NCBI GenBank assembly: GCA_019973575.1
Contig: BPUI01000001.1
Span: 992,001-1,056,000 of the forward strand
DNA length: 64,000 bases
Direction of reading: 5' to 3'
Origin: Gemmatimonadetes bacterium T265
GTDB lineage: Bacteria; Gemmatimonadota; Gemmatimonadetes; Gemmatimonadales; Gemmatimonadaceae
The notes below the pieces were generated by a model, which was given only the letters and a program-made list of their open reading frames with translations, searched no databases and was not told the origin of the DNA. The position numbers were made by a program, and so were the translations under genes. Shown here piece by piece: positions 50,287 through 60,685 of the stretch; within the stretch, counting starts at the first letter, position 1; every line of letters begins with the position of its first letter.

Positions 50287-53208
50287 ATGTCTCTCAGCTT
50301 CCCCCGCCGACGCCCCCCAGGCATCGCGTGCTATGCCGCGGCGGTCGCGGCGGCAGTTCTTCCTGGCGTACTCGGGGCGCAGACGTCGACGGGCAGCGTG
50401 CGCGGCTACGTGCGCAATCCCGCCGGCGTCCCGGTCGGCGACGCCCAAGTAAGCGCCCGCAACGTTGAGACGAATCAGCTACGAGGCGCGACCACCAGCG
50501 CGTCGGGCGCGTACACCCTCGGCGCCCTCCAACCGGGGACGTACGCCGTCACCGCCCGCCGGATCGGCTTCACGCCGCAGACGCGCACCCTCGTCGTCCA
50601 AGTCGGGCAGACGCTCGACATCAACTTCGCGATCGGCGAGGCCGCCACGCAGCTCACCGCCGTACAGGTGACCGGTACCCCGGCCGCGACCGCCGAGCGG
50701 CGCACGACCGAGGTGGCGACCAACGTGACGCAGGCGCAGGTCAACAACCTGCCGAGCCCGAGCCGCAACTTCCTCGACCTCGCCCAGCTGGCACCGGGCA
50801 CCCGCCTCTCGATCGACCGCATCGACGGCACGAGCAAGACCTTCGCGGCCGGCGCGCAGTCGGCCGAGCAGGTGAACGTGTTCATCGACGGCGCGAGCTA
50901 CAAGAACGACATCATCACCGGCGGCGTCGCGGGTCAAGACGCGAGCCGCGGTAACCCGTTCCCGCGGAACGCCGTCCAGGAGTTCCGCATCATCACGAAC
51001 AATTTCCGGGCCGAGTACCAGAAGGCATCGAGCGCGATCATCACCGCGGTGACCAAGTCGGGCACGAACACGTGGCAGGGCAACGCGTTCACCGAGTTGC
51101 AGAACCAGAACTTCGTCGCGCTCGACACGTTCTCCCGCGCCGCCCGCGTGGTACAGCCGAATTACAGCCGCTACCTCACGGGACTGAGCGTCGGAGGACC
51201 GGTCGTGCGCGACAAGCTGTTCTTCTTCGGCTCGTACGAGGGAAACTACCAGAACCGGGCGGCACTCACCCGCTTCCAAGGACCCGTCGACAGCTTTCCG
51301 TCCGCCGTGCAGGCGCTCAACAACGCATCGCACAACTCGCCTTTTCGTGAGAACCTCGGCTTCGGCAAGCTCACTTATGTCCCGAGTTCGAGCCAGCAGT
51401 TCGAGGTCTCCGGCGACATTCGCAACGAGGTCGACACGCGCGGTTTCGGCGGACAGTTCGGTGACGTGTTCCGGACGTACAGCGGCGGCGAGAATCACCG
51501 CAACAACGTTTACACCGGGCGTCTGAAGCACTCGTACTTCGGGAACAACTGGACGAACGAAGCGCTGTTCAGCTACCAGCACTACCTCTGGAACCAGGAC
51601 CCGATTGACTTCGCGAACCCGGTCCAGGAGTCGTACGGTCAGTACTGGATCGGCGGCGATGACGGGCAGCAGAACCTCACGCAGAACCGCGCGTCGCTCC
51701 GCAACGACTTCACCTACACCGGGTTCCACCAGGGCGGCGACCACGTCATCAAGGTCGGCGCCAACTACGACTTCACGCGCTACGATCTCGACAAGCAGCT
51801 CAACGAGAACCCGACGTTCATCTACAACTCCAGCAACAACTACCAGTTCCCCGTGCACGTGATCTACGGCATCGGGAACGGCAACATCAAGCAGAACAAC
51901 AACCAGTTCGGGGCGTACGCCCAGGACACGTGGAACCCGACACGCCGGCTCACGGTCGACATGGGGATCCGCTGGGACGTCGAGACGGGGATGTTCAACC
52001 GCAACTACGTGACGCCGCAGGCGGTGCGCGACTCGATCACCGCCTACAACAGCCAGCTGTTCGTGAAGGTCGACCCCAACCGCTACTTCACGAACGGCAC
52101 GCAGCGCAAGCTCTTCCTCGGCGGCTTCCAGCCGCGCATCGGCGCGTCCTACGCGCTCGACGAGGCGGGGCGCACGACCGTGTTCGCGAGCGCCGGCATC
52201 TTCTACGACCGCATCCCGTTCAACTCCACGCTCGACGAGACGTACCGCGCGCAGCACCCGATCTACAACGTCGATTTCAGCGCGACGGGCGCGCCCGGGA
52301 CGGTGAAGTGGGACACGACGCTGTTCACGCGGGCCGGGCTCAACGCGCTGCTTAACTCGAAGAACCCGCCCGCCCGCGAGGTCTACCTGCTGCCCAACGA
52401 CCTGCGGCCACCCCGGTCCGACATGGTCAGTGTAGGCGTCCGACACGACTTCGGGGCGGTCAACGGCTCGTTGACCTACAACGGCACGCGTAGCTACAAC
52501 GGGCTGAGCTTCGAGTGGGCGAACCTCGGCTACAACCCCGCCACCAACGACTGCTGCCTGTCCGCGAACCTGCCGGCTTACCAGAACGTCCTCGTCGGCA
52601 ACAACAGTGTGCGGACGTGGTACGATGCTCTGCTCGCGCGCATCGACAAGCCGTACCGGAATGTGAGCGGGTACGGCTGGGGCGCTGGCGTTGCGTACAC
52701 GTTCGCGAAGGCGGACCAGGAAGGAAACGACCTGTTCAGCTTCCCCCAGGTGGACGCTTATGGCAACACACGGCATCCTCTCTCCGACGACCGCAGGCAC
52801 CAGTTCGTCTTCAACTTCATCACCGACGTGCCGTACGCGTTCGGCATCCAGTTCAGCGGCGTCGCGCAGCTCGCCTCGGGGACGCCGTACCTGAAGACCG
52901 AATTCGTCCCGCTCACCGGCGGAAACGGTAATCAGCGCGTGATTCTCGGCCGCGAGCGGACGCCGTGGTTCAAGAACCTCGACATCCGACTGCGCAAGGA
53001 TTTCGTGAGCGTGCGCGGCAACCGCGTCGGCGTGACCGGCTCGCTCTTCAACGTGTTCAACACGCAGAACCTTGGCGGCTACGATGAGACGTACGCGAAT
53101 CCCGGCAAGACGCCGGGCTCGACGATCCTGAACCCGCATTTCGGCTCGGCGACGAACGTGATCGCCGACCCACGGCGGTTCCAACTCGGCCTGAACTACG
53201 ATTTCTAA
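50287..53208 (+). CDS. TonB-dependent receptor of the beta-glucan locus
   Basis: 973 residues; AGGAG lies 8 nt before the ATG. Signal peptide to about residue 30, then a carboxypeptidase-regulatory-like domain (GSVRGYVRNPAGVPVGDAQV), the plug (NNLPSPSRNFLDLAQLAPGT, VNVFIDGASYKND, NAVQEFRIITNNFRAEYQKA) and an outer-membrane barrel ending FQLGLNYDF with a terminal Phe. It lacks a SusD partner. Its position between the LacI regulator and the GH144-like gene, which starts 13 nt later, suggests that it imports glucan oligosaccharides. Substrate is inferred from context only. Confidence 0.92.
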   Translation: MSLSFPRRRPPGIACYAAAVAAAVLPGVLGAQTSTGSVRGYVRNPAGVPVGDAQVSARNVETNQLRGATTSASGAYTLGALQPGTYAVTARRIGFTPQTRTLVVQVGQTLDINFAIGEAATQLTAVQVTGTPAATAERRTTEVATNVTQAQVNNLPSPSRNFLDLAQLAPGTRLSIDRIDGTSKTFAAGAQSAEQVNVFIDGASYKNDIITGGVAGQDASRGNPFPRNAVQEFRIITNNFRAEYQKASSAIITAVTKSGTNTWQGNAFTELQNQNFVALDTFSRAARVVQPNYSRYLTGLSVGGPVVRDKLFFFGSYEGNYQNRAALTRFQGPVDSFPSAVQALNNASHNSPFRENLGFGKLTYVPSSSQQFEVSGDIRNEVDTRGFGGQFGDVFRTYSGGENHRNNVYTGRLKHSYFGNNWTNEALFSYQHYLWNQDPIDFANPVQESYGQYWIGGDDGQQNLTQNRASLRNDFTYTGFHQGGDHVIKVGANYDFTRYDLDKQLNENPTFIYNSSNNYQFPVHVIYGIGNGNIKQNNNQFGAYAQDTWNPTRRLTVDMGIRWDVETGMFNRNYVTPQAVRDSITAYNSQLFVKVDPNRYFTNGTQRKLFLGGFQPRIGASYALDEAGRTTVFASAGIFYDRIPFNSTLDETYRAQHPIYNVDFSATGAPGTVKWDTTLFTRAGLNALLNSKNPPAREVYLLPNDLRPPRSDMVSVGVRHDFGAVNGSLTYNGTRSYNGLSFEWANLGYNPATNDCCLSANLPAYQNVLVGNNSVRTWYDALLARIDKPYRNVSGYGWGAGVAYTFAKADQEGNDLFSFPQVDAYGNTRHPLSDDRRHQFVFNFITDVPYAFGIQFSGVAQLASGTPYLKTEFVPLTGGNGNQRVILGRERTPWFKNLDIRLRKDFVSVRGNRVGVTGSLFNVFNTQNLGGYDETYANPGKTPGSTILNPHFGSATNVIADPRRFQLGLNYDF

Positions 53209-53221
53209 AGGCTCGCCGGCG

Positions 53222-54700
53222 GTGCGGAATCGAACTACGGCGACGGCCGTCGCGGCTTTACTCGCCCTGGCGGCCGTCGCTGCCCCGACCCGCGGCCCCG
53301 CGCAAGCCGCCCCCGGGCCGCACGCACCTTACACCCCCGCCCCCGCCGAGCGCGCCTTCGCCGACACCCTCGAGCGCCGCACCTTCGACTGGTTCTGGGA
53401 GACCACCGACAGCACCACCGGCCTCACCCCCGACCGCTGGCCGACGCGGAGCTTCTCCAGCGTCGCCGCCGTCGGCTTCGCCCTCACCGCCTACCCGATC
53501 GGCGTCGCGCGCGGCTGGGTCGCGCGCGACGCCGCCCGCGCGCGCGTCCTCACCACCCTCCGCTTCCTCTGGACCGCCCCGCAGGGCCCCGCCCCCACGG
53601 GCACCGCCGGCGACCACGGCTTCTTCTACCACTTCCTCGACATGCAGACCGGCCGCCGCTTCGGCCGCGTCGAGCTGTCGACGATCGACACCGCCCTCCT
53701 CCTCGCCGGCGCCCTCGCCTGCCGCGAGTACTTCGACCGCCCCGACCCCGGCGAGCGCGAGGTCCGCGCCCTCGCCGACTCGCTCTACCGCCGCGTCGAC
53801 TGGGACTGGGCGCGCGACGGCCGGCCGCTCGTCGCGATGGGGTGGCTCCCCGACTCCGCGCCCGGCCGCAAGGACGTCAACGCGCGCGGCTTCATCACGA
53901 GCTCCTGGTACGGCTACACCGAGGCGATGCTGCTCTACGCGATGGCGTTAGGCAGCCCCACGCACCCCGTCCCGGCGTCGGCCTGGCCCGCCTTCGCGGG
54001 CACGTACAAGTGGGACCGCTTCCACGGCCAGCAGTACCTGCAGTTCGCCCCCCTCTTCGGCCACCAGTACTCGCACGTCTGGATCGACTTCCGCGGCATT
54101 CGGGACGCCTACACCCGCGGCCGCGGGATCGACTACTTCGAGAACTCGCGCCGCGCCGTGCTCGCCCAGCGCGCCTACGCGACCGCCAACCCCGGCGGCT
54201 GGCGCGGCTACGGGCCCGGCGCCTGGGGCCTCACCGCGAGCGACGGCCCGCTCGACTCCACGTTCGCCGTGGACGGGCGCGCGCGCACCTTCCACACCTA
54301 CTGGGCGCGCGGCGCGGGCACCGACGAGCTGAACGACGACGGCACCCTCGCCCCGACCGCGGTCGGCGGCAGCGTGCCGTTCGCGCCCGAGGTCGCGCTG
54401 CCGACGCTCGTCGCGATGCGCCGCGCGTACGGCGAGCCGCTGTTCGGGCGCTACGGCTTCGTCGACGCGTTCAACCCCACGCTCCGCGCGCCCGGGCCCG
54501 CGCTGCACCACGGGCGCATCGTCCCCGGCGTGGGCTGGTTCGACACCGACTACCTCGGCATCGACCAGGGGCCGGTCGTCGCGATGCTCGAGAATTATCG
54601 TTCGGGGCTCGTCTGGCAGCTCATGCGGCGGAACCCGGACGTGACGCGCGGGCTGTGTCGGGCGGGGTTCGCGGGCGGCTGGCTGGTGGGGCGGTGTTGA
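53222..54700 (+). CDS. GH144-like glucoamylase-domain enzyme (probable endo-beta-1,2-glucanase)
   Basis: 492 residues from a GTG 13 nt after the receptor; a signal peptide (TAVAALLALAAVAAPTRGPA) is present. The (alpha/alpha)6 glucoamylase-type domain is clear: RRTFDWFWETTDSTTGLTPD, VGFALTAYPIGVARGWV, ELSTIDTALLLAGALACREY, GHQYSHVWIDFRGIRDAYTR and DYFENSRRAVLAQRAYATAN then GAWGLTASDGP. This is the family classified as GH144, whose studied members are endo-beta-1,2-glucanases. The enzyme is probably periplasmic or surface-exposed. The specificity is an inference from family and neighbours. Confidence 0.85.
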   Translation: MRNRTTATAVAALLALAAVAAPTRGPAQAAPGPHAPYTPAPAERAFADTLERRTFDWFWETTDSTTGLTPDRWPTRSFSSVAAVGFALTAYPIGVARGWVARDAARARVLTTLRFLWTAPQGPAPTGTAGDHGFFYHFLDMQTGRRFGRVELSTIDTALLLAGALACREYFDRPDPGEREVRALADSLYRRVDWDWARDGRPLVAMGWLPDSAPGRKDVNARGFITSSWYGYTEAMLLYAMALGSPTHPVPASAWPAFAGTYKWDRFHGQQYLQFAPLFGHQYSHVWIDFRGIRDAYTRGRGIDYFENSRRAVLAQRAYATANPGGWRGYGPGAWGLTASDGPLDSTFAVDGRARTFHTYWARGAGTDELNDDGTLAPTAVGGSVPFAPEVALPTLVAMRRAYGEPLFGRYGFVDAFNPTLRAPGPALHHGRIVPGVGWFDTDYLGIDQGPVVAMLENYRSGLVWQLMRRNPDVTRGLCRAGFAGGWLVGRC

Positions 54701-54791
54701 CTCACGACCGGAGGACGCGGATGGGCGGGAGGAGAAGAAGCACGGCTCGCGTCGCCCGTCGCGTCGCCTCCCGCGTCGCCCGCGGCCGCAT

Positions 54792-54922
54792 GTGTCATCC
54801 TGAGCGCGGCGAAGGATCTTGCGTGCGGACCGGAGAGCTGTGAGCCGTCAGGCCGACGCCGTCCCACCCCGGACGGCTCCGCAGCGAGGACGCAAGATCC
54901 TTCGCTGCGCTCAGGATGACAC
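54792..54922. repeat. Dispersed inverted repeat, CATCCTGAGCG family
   Basis: Arms 54792-54824 and 54890-54922 are complementary over 33 bp with one mismatch; the spacer is 65 nt. The core CATCCTGAGCG...GAAGGATC is a repeat found in many bacterial phyla. It lies between the GH144-like and GH3 genes and may terminate or stabilise the upstream transcript. Confidence 0.85.
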
Positions 54923-55011
54923 GGCGCTGGACGACGCACCGCCAGCCGACGCCGCGCTCCTCGTTATCCCGGCGTTCGTGTTCGGACGAGCGCCCACGCA
55001 CTCCGCACCCC

Positions 55012-55037
55012 GATCCTTCGCTCCGCTCAGGATGACA
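55012..55037 (+). repeat. Half copy of the CATCCTGAGCG repeat carrying the GH3 start codon
   Basis: GATCCTTCGCTCCGCTCAGG followed by ATGACA repeats the right arm of the previous element with one change. The ATG used for the GH3 gene (55032) is part of this repeat. No partner arm was found in the next 100 nt. Confidence 0.8.
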
Positions 55038-57341
55038 GCCCGCGCCACCGCGCTCACGCTCGGCCTCTCCGCCCTCGCCCTCGGCGCGCCCGCCGCCCGC
55101 GCGCAAGAGCGCCCCGTCACCCCCGCGCGCGCCGACCGCATCGCCGACTCGGTGCTCGCCCTCCTCTCGCTCGACGAGAAGGTCGGCCAGCTCATCCAGA
55201 TGCCGGGCGGCCGCGACCAGACCGGGCCCACCGTCCCGGCCGGCGGCGAGGACGCCGTCCGCACCGGGCGCATCGGCTCGTTCCTCAGCTTCTGGGGCGC
55301 CGACGCGACACGGCGCATGCAGCGCGCCGCCGTCGAGCAGTCGCCGCACCACGTCCCGCTCCTCTTCGCGCTAGACGTCATCCACGGCTTCCGCACGATC
55401 TTCCCGGAACCGTTAGGCGAGGCGGCGAGCTTCGACCCCGCGACGGCCGAGCGCGACGCGCGCGCCGCGGCCGTGGAGGCGAGCGCGGCCGGGATCCACT
55501 GGACGTTCGCGCCGATGGTCGACATCGCGCGCGACCCGCGCTGGGGGCGTGTCGTCGAGGGCGCGGGCGAGGACCCGTACCTCGGCGCCCGCTTCGCGGA
55601 AGCGCGCGTGCGCGGGTTCCAGGGCGACAGCGGCTTCACGGCGCCGACCGCGCTGCTCGCCACCGCCAAGCACTTCGTCGGCTACGGCGCGAGCGAGGGG
55701 GGCCGTGACTACAACACCGGCGAGATCGGCGAGCGCACGCTCTGGGACGTGTACCTGCCGCCGTTCGAGGCCGCGGAGCGCGCGGGGGTGGCGACGTTCA
55801 TGGCCGGGTTCAGCGCCGTCGACGGCACGCCCCCGCACGCGAACCGCTGGCTGCTCACCGACGTCCTCCGCGACCGCTGGCACTTCGGCGGGCTCGTGGT
55901 GAGCGACTGGGAGGGGATCCGCGAGCTGATGCCGCACGGGATCGCGGCCACGCGCGCCGACGCGGCGCTCCGCGCCGTCACGGCGGGCGTCGACGTCGAC
56001 ATGTCGGACAACGTCTACGGCACCGACCTCGCCGCGCTCGTGCGCGCCGGGCGCGTGCCGCAGGCGGCCGTCGACTCCGCCGCCCGCCGCGTGCTGCGCG
56101 CCAAGGCGCTGCTCGGGCTCTTCGACGACCCGTACCACGGCGTCACCGCGGAGCGCGAGCGGCGCGACGTGCTCGCCCCCGCGCACCGCGCGCTCGCCCG
56201 GGCGAGCGGGCGCGCGTCGGTCGTGCTGCTCGAAAACCGGGACAATACGCTGCCGCTCTCCAAGGCGGTCCGCTCCCTCGCCGTGATCGGCCCCCTCGCC
56301 GACGACCGCCGCTCGTCGTTAGGCAACTGGCTGCTCGCGGCGGAGGACCGGGACGCGGTGACCGTGCTCGCGGGGCTCCGCGCCGCGCTCCCCGGCGCGC
56401 GCGTCTCGTACCTCGCCGGCGTGCCGGCCGACACCGTCGACGCCCGCGTCGGCCCGGGGATCGACAGCGCCGTCGCGCTCGCCCGCGCGGCCGACGCGAC
56501 GGTGCTCGTCCTCGGCGAGCGCGAGTACATGAGCGCGGAGGCGTCGAGCCGGAGCACGCTCGACCTGCCGGGCGCGCAGCTCGCGCTCGCGCAGGCGGTC
56601 GTGCGCGCGGCGCGCGCGGCGGGGAAGCCGGCCGCGGTCGTGCTCATGAACGGCCGCCCGCTCTCGACCCCCTGGCTCGCCGACAGCGCCGGCGCGCTCG
56701 TCGAGTCGTGGTTCCTCGGCGTCGAGCACGGGAACGCGGTGGCCGACGTGCTGTTCGGCGACTACAACCCCGCGGGGCGGCTGCCGATGACGGTCCCGCG
56801 CGCCGTCGGACAGGTCCCGCTCTACTACAACCACGCCAACACCGGCCGCCCCGCCGTCGCCGCCGACCACTTCACGAGCAAGTACCTCGACGTGCCGTGG
56901 ACGCCGCTCTACCCGTTCGGCTACGGGCGGAGCTACACCACGTTCGCCTACCGCGCGCTCCGGCCGTCGGCCGACACGGTGCGCTTCGGGTCCGCGCGCG
57001 ACACGTTAGGCGTTTCGGTCGAGGTGACCAACACCGGCGCGCGCGCGGGCGACGAGGTCGTGCAGCTCTACGTGCGCGACGACGCGGCGAGGGTGGTGCG
57101 CCCCGTGCGCGAGCTCAAGGGGTTCCGCCGCGTGTCGCTGCGCCCGGGCGAGACGCGGACCGTGCGCTTCACGCTCCGGGCCGAGGACCTCGCGTTCTAC
57201 GGGCTCGACATGCGGCGCGTGGTCGAGCCGGGGACGTTCACGCTCTGGGCCGGCGGGAGCTCGGCGGCGGCGCTCGAGGCGAAGTTCGCGGTCGCGGGCG
57301 ACACGCTCGTCGTCGCGCCGGCGCCGCCGCCGTACCGGTGA
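55032..57341 (+). CDS. GH3-family beta-glucosidase
   Basis: 769 residues from the ATG at 55032, which lies in a repeat; a signal peptide (LTLGLSALALGAPAARAQ) follows it at once, and earlier in-frame sequence is repeat-derived. The GH3 barrel has VGQLIQMPGG, ALDVIHGFRTIFPEPLGEAA and the nucleophile region GGLVVSDWEGIRELMPHG (Asp about 290). The second domain and a C-terminal fibronectin-III-like domain (VEVTNTGARAGDEVVQLYVRD) are present, as in BglX-type enzymes. It would cleave oligosaccharides to glucose in the periplasm. No ribosome binding site is obvious. Confidence 0.92.
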   Translation: MTARATALTLGLSALALGAPAARAQERPVTPARADRIADSVLALLSLDEKVGQLIQMPGGRDQTGPTVPAGGEDAVRTGRIGSFLSFWGADATRRMQRAAVEQSPHHVPLLFALDVIHGFRTIFPEPLGEAASFDPATAERDARAAAVEASAAGIHWTFAPMVDIARDPRWGRVVEGAGEDPYLGARFAEARVRGFQGDSGFTAPTALLATAKHFVGYGASEGGRDYNTGEIGERTLWDVYLPPFEAAERAGVATFMAGFSAVDGTPPHANRWLLTDVLRDRWHFGGLVVSDWEGIRELMPHGIAATRADAALRAVTAGVDVDMSDNVYGTDLAALVRAGRVPQAAVDSAARRVLRAKALLGLFDDPYHGVTAERERRDVLAPAHRALARASGRASVVLLENRDNTLPLSKAVRSLAVIGPLADDRRSSLGNWLLAAEDRDAVTVLAGLRAALPGARVSYLAGVPADTVDARVGPGIDSAVALARAADATVLVLGEREYMSAEASSRSTLDLPGAQLALAQAVVRAARAAGKPAAVVLMNGRPLSTPWLADSAGALVESWFLGVEHGNAVADVLFGDYNPAGRLPMTVPRAVGQVPLYYNHANTGRPAVAADHFTSKYLDVPWTPLYPFGYGRSYTTFAYRALRPSADTVRFGSARDTLGVSVEVTNTGARAGDEVVQLYVRDDAARVVRPVRELKGFRRVSLRPGETRTVRFTLRAEDLAFYGLDMRRVVEPGTFTLWAGGSSAAALEAKFAVAGDTLVVAPAPPPYR

Positions 57342-57364
57342 GGGGGGTGGACGGCGCGGGCGGG

Positions 57365-58873
57365 ATGAAAGACATGTTGCGGAGGCCCGTCATCCTGACC
57401 CGGAGCGAAGCGGAGGGGAAGGATCGCTGTCCGAGGCGACCACCCCCACGGACCGTGGCGCGGCGGGGGGCCGTCCCCGGGACAGCGATCCCTCGCTGCG
57501 CTCCGGATGACGCGTGCGCACGCGACGCCCGCCGGGCCGGCGGGCGACTCCGCGCCGTCGCCCGCGCCGCCCTCGTCCTCCTCGCCGCCTGCGCCCGCCC
57601 CCCCGCCCCGCCCACGCTCGACTTCTGGGCGTTAGGCACCGAGGGCGAGAGCGTCGCGCCGCTCGTCCGCGACTTCGAGCGCGCCCACCCGGGCGTCCGC
57701 GTCCGCCTGCAGGCGGTCGCCTTCTCGGCCGCCCACGAGAAGCTCCTCACCGCCGTCGTCGGCGACGCGACGCCCGACGTCGCGCAGCTCGGCAACACGT
57801 GGATCCCGGAGTTCGCCGCCCTCCGCGCGCTCGAGCCCCTGGACCCGCGCCTCGCCCGCTCGGCCGTGGTGCACCGCGCCGACTACTTCCCGGGCGCGTG
57901 GGCGACCAACGTCGTCGACGGGCGGACGTTCGGCATCCCCTGGTACGTCGACACCCGCCTCGTCTTCTACCGGAGCGACCTGATGGCCCGCGCCGGCGTT
58001 GCACGCGCGCCCGAGAGCTGGGCCGAGTGGACGGACGCGATGCGCCGCCTGCGACGCGTGCAGCCCGCGGGGGGCGCGCCCGCGCTGCTGCCGCTCAACG
58101 AGTTCGAGCCGCCACTCATCATCCTCTCGCAGAGTGGCGCGCCGCTGCTCCGCGACCACGACACGCGCGGCAACTTCCGCGACCCGCGCGTGCGCGCGGC
58201 GTTCGCGTGGTACGTGGGCCTCTTCCGCGACGGGCTCGCCCCGCCGGTCGCGAGCACGCAGGTCAGCAACGTCGCGCAGGAGTTCGGCGCGGGGCGCTAC
58301 GCGATGTATGTGACCGGCCCGTGGAACGTCGGCGAGTTCCGGCGCTGGATGCCCGACACGCTGCCGCCCGCGCGACGGCCGGCCGGCCCGCGGTGGGCGA
58401 CGATGGCGATGCCCGGGCCCACGGGCGCGGCGAGCGGGACGTCGCTCGCCGGCGGGTCGAGCCTCGTGCTCTTCCGGGGGCCGGGGCACGACGACCCCGC
58501 GCGGCGCGCGCTCGCCTGGCAGTTCGTCGAGTTCCTGAGCACGACCGCGGCGCAGGCGCGCTTCGCCCAGCTCAGCAGCGACCTCCCCGCGCGGGCCGAC
58601 GCGTGGGCGCCCGCGGGGTTCGGGGCCGACCCGCAGCTCGCGCCCTTCCTCACTCAGCTGCGGCGCCTCACGCCGCTGCCGAGCGTGCCCGAGTGGGAGT
58701 CGATCGCGACGCGGGTGACGCACGCGGTCGAGCGCGCCGCGCGCGGCACGATGACCGTCGACGCCGCGCTCGCCGCGCTCGACGCGGAGGTCGACGACAT
58801 CCTCGAGAAGCGGCGCTGGCTGCTCGCGCGGCGGGCGGCGGCCGCGGCGCCCACGCACCTCTCCGCCCGATGA
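57365..58873 (+). CDS. ABC sugar-importer substrate-binding lipoprotein
   Basis: About 502 residues if started at the ATG at 57365; a GTG at 57455 is an alternative. Both place repeat-derived sequence in the leader, and no start codon lies between the repeat and the clear signal peptide GRLRAVARAALVLLAACARP with its lipobox Cys. The mature part is a family-1 solute-binding protein: LDFWALGTEGESVAPLVRDF, DVAQLGNTWIPEFAAL, GIPWYVDTRLVFYRSDLMAR and GRYAMYVTGPWNVGEFRRW. It should deliver a sugar or oligosaccharide to the permeases, the first of which overlaps its stop by 4 nt. Confidence 0.85.
   Translation: MKDMLRRPVILTRSEAEGKDRCPRRPPPRTVARRGAVPGTAIPRCAPDDACARDARRAGGRLRAVARAALVLLAACARPPAPPTLDFWALGTEGESVAPLVRDFERAHPGVRVRLQAVAFSAAHEKLLTAVVGDATPDVAQLGNTWIPEFAALRALEPLDPRLARSAVVHRADYFPGAWATNVVDGRTFGIPWYVDTRLVFYRSDLMARAGVARAPESWAEWTDAMRRLRRVQPAGGAPALLPLNEFEPPLIILSQSGAPLLRDHDTRGNFRDPRVRAAFAWYVGLFRDGLAPPVASTQVSNVAQEFGAGRYAMYVTGPWNVGEFRRWMPDTLPPARRPAGPRWATMAMPGPTGAASGTSLAGGSSLVLFRGPGHDDPARRALAWQFVEFLSTTAAQARFAQLSSDLPARADAWAPAGFGADPQLAPFLTQLRRLTPLPSVPEWESIATRVTHAVERAARGTMTVDAALAALDAEVDDILEKRRWLLARRAAAAAPTHLSAR
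57388..57512. repeat. Dispersed inverted repeat inside the ABC binding-protein leader
   Basis: Left arm 57388-57431 (CGTCATCCTGAC... GGATCGCTGTC) and right arm 57481-57512 (GACAGCGATCCCTCGCTGCG, CTCCGGATGACG) are inverted and imperfect. They belong to the same family as the elements at 54792 and 55012. The element covers most of the candidate start region of the next gene. Confidence 0.8.
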
Positions 58874-59768
58874 CGGCCCGCCCCGCGGCGACCGGCCGCG
58901 CCGGGTGGTGGTTCGTCGCCCCGGCGCTCGCCCTCCTCGCGGTCTTCTTCGTGCTGCCGGTGCTCGCCGGGCTCGCGCTCAGCGTCACCGACTTCGACCT
59001 GTACGCCGTGGCCGACCCGGGCGCGACGCGGCTCGTCGGGCTCCGCAACTACGCGCGGCTGTTCGCGGACCCGGCTTTCCGCACGGCGGTCCGCAACACG
59101 CTCTACTTCGCCGCCGTCGGCGGGCCGCTCACCGTGGCCGCGTCGCTCGGCGCGGCACTGCTCGTCAACGCGCGGCTCGTGCGGTGGAAGGCGTTCTGGC
59201 GCACGGTGTTCTTCACGCCCTTCGTGACGACGCTCGTCGCCGTCGCGATCGTCTGGCGCTACCTGTACCACCCGCGCTACGGGCTCGTCAACTACGCGTT
59301 AGGCGCCGTCGGGGTCCCGCCGGTCGACTGGCTCGGCGACCCGCGCTGGGCGATGCCGGCGATCATCCTGCTCGCGGTGTGGAAGAACTTCGGCTACAAC
59401 ATGCTGATCTTCGTCGCCGGCCTGCAGGCGATCCCGGCGGAGCTGTACGAGGCCGCCGCGCTCGACGGCGCGGCGCCGTGGCAGCGCTTCCGCCACGTCA
59501 CGCTCCCCGGGCTCGCGCCGACGACGCTGTTCGTCGTCGTCGTGACGATGATCGGCTACTTCCAGCTCTTCGCCGAGCCGTTCGCGATGACGCAGGGCGG
59601 GCCGCTCGAGAGCACGACGAGCGTGGTGCTGCTGCTGTACGCCGAGGGGTTCCGGTTCTGGCGGATGGGGAACGCGGCCGCGATCGCCTTCGTGCTCTTC
59701 GCGCTCGTCGTCACGCTCGCGCTGCTGCAGCGCGTGGTGCAGCGCTCCGCGCGGCAGCGGTCGGCCGC

Positions 59769-59772
<4 letters not shown>
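58870..59772 (+). CDS. ABC sugar-importer permease, MalF/UgpA-type
   Basis: 300 residues; its ATG overlaps the binding-protein stop (ATGA). Six hydrophobic helices, the first being WWFVAPALALLAVFFVLPVL. The ATPase-docking EAA loop reads EAAALDGAAPWQRFRHVTLP with the family G at the correct distance. It pairs with the next permease in the inner membrane; the next gene overlaps it by 4 nt. Together with the binding protein and a MalK-type ATPase (63265) it completes a carbohydrate importer. Confidence 0.93.
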
Positions 59773-60608
<836 letters not shown>

Positions 60609-60626
60609 CGCACGGGCAACCCGCGG

Positions 60627-60656
60627 TTGACCACGTCGCCGAGCGCGCCGTAGGTT
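60627..60656 (+). promoter_or_regulatory. Candidate promoter for the Uma2 genes
   Basis: TTGACC (60627-60632) and TAGGTT (60651-60656) are separated by 18 nt and lie 30 nt before the first Uma2 start. It suggests that the Uma2 genes are transcribed separately from the importer genes. Confidence 0.5.
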
Positions 60657-60685
60657 CCGAACGTCCCACAGCCGCGGGGGAGCGG

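Noticed and set aside
50479-53184. A 901-codon open frame opposite the TonB receptor gene
   Set aside because: It is a shadow of GC-rich codon use: the receptor has a signal peptide, plug and barrel motifs, whereas the opposite frame is Val/Arg/Glu-rich with no recognisable domain.
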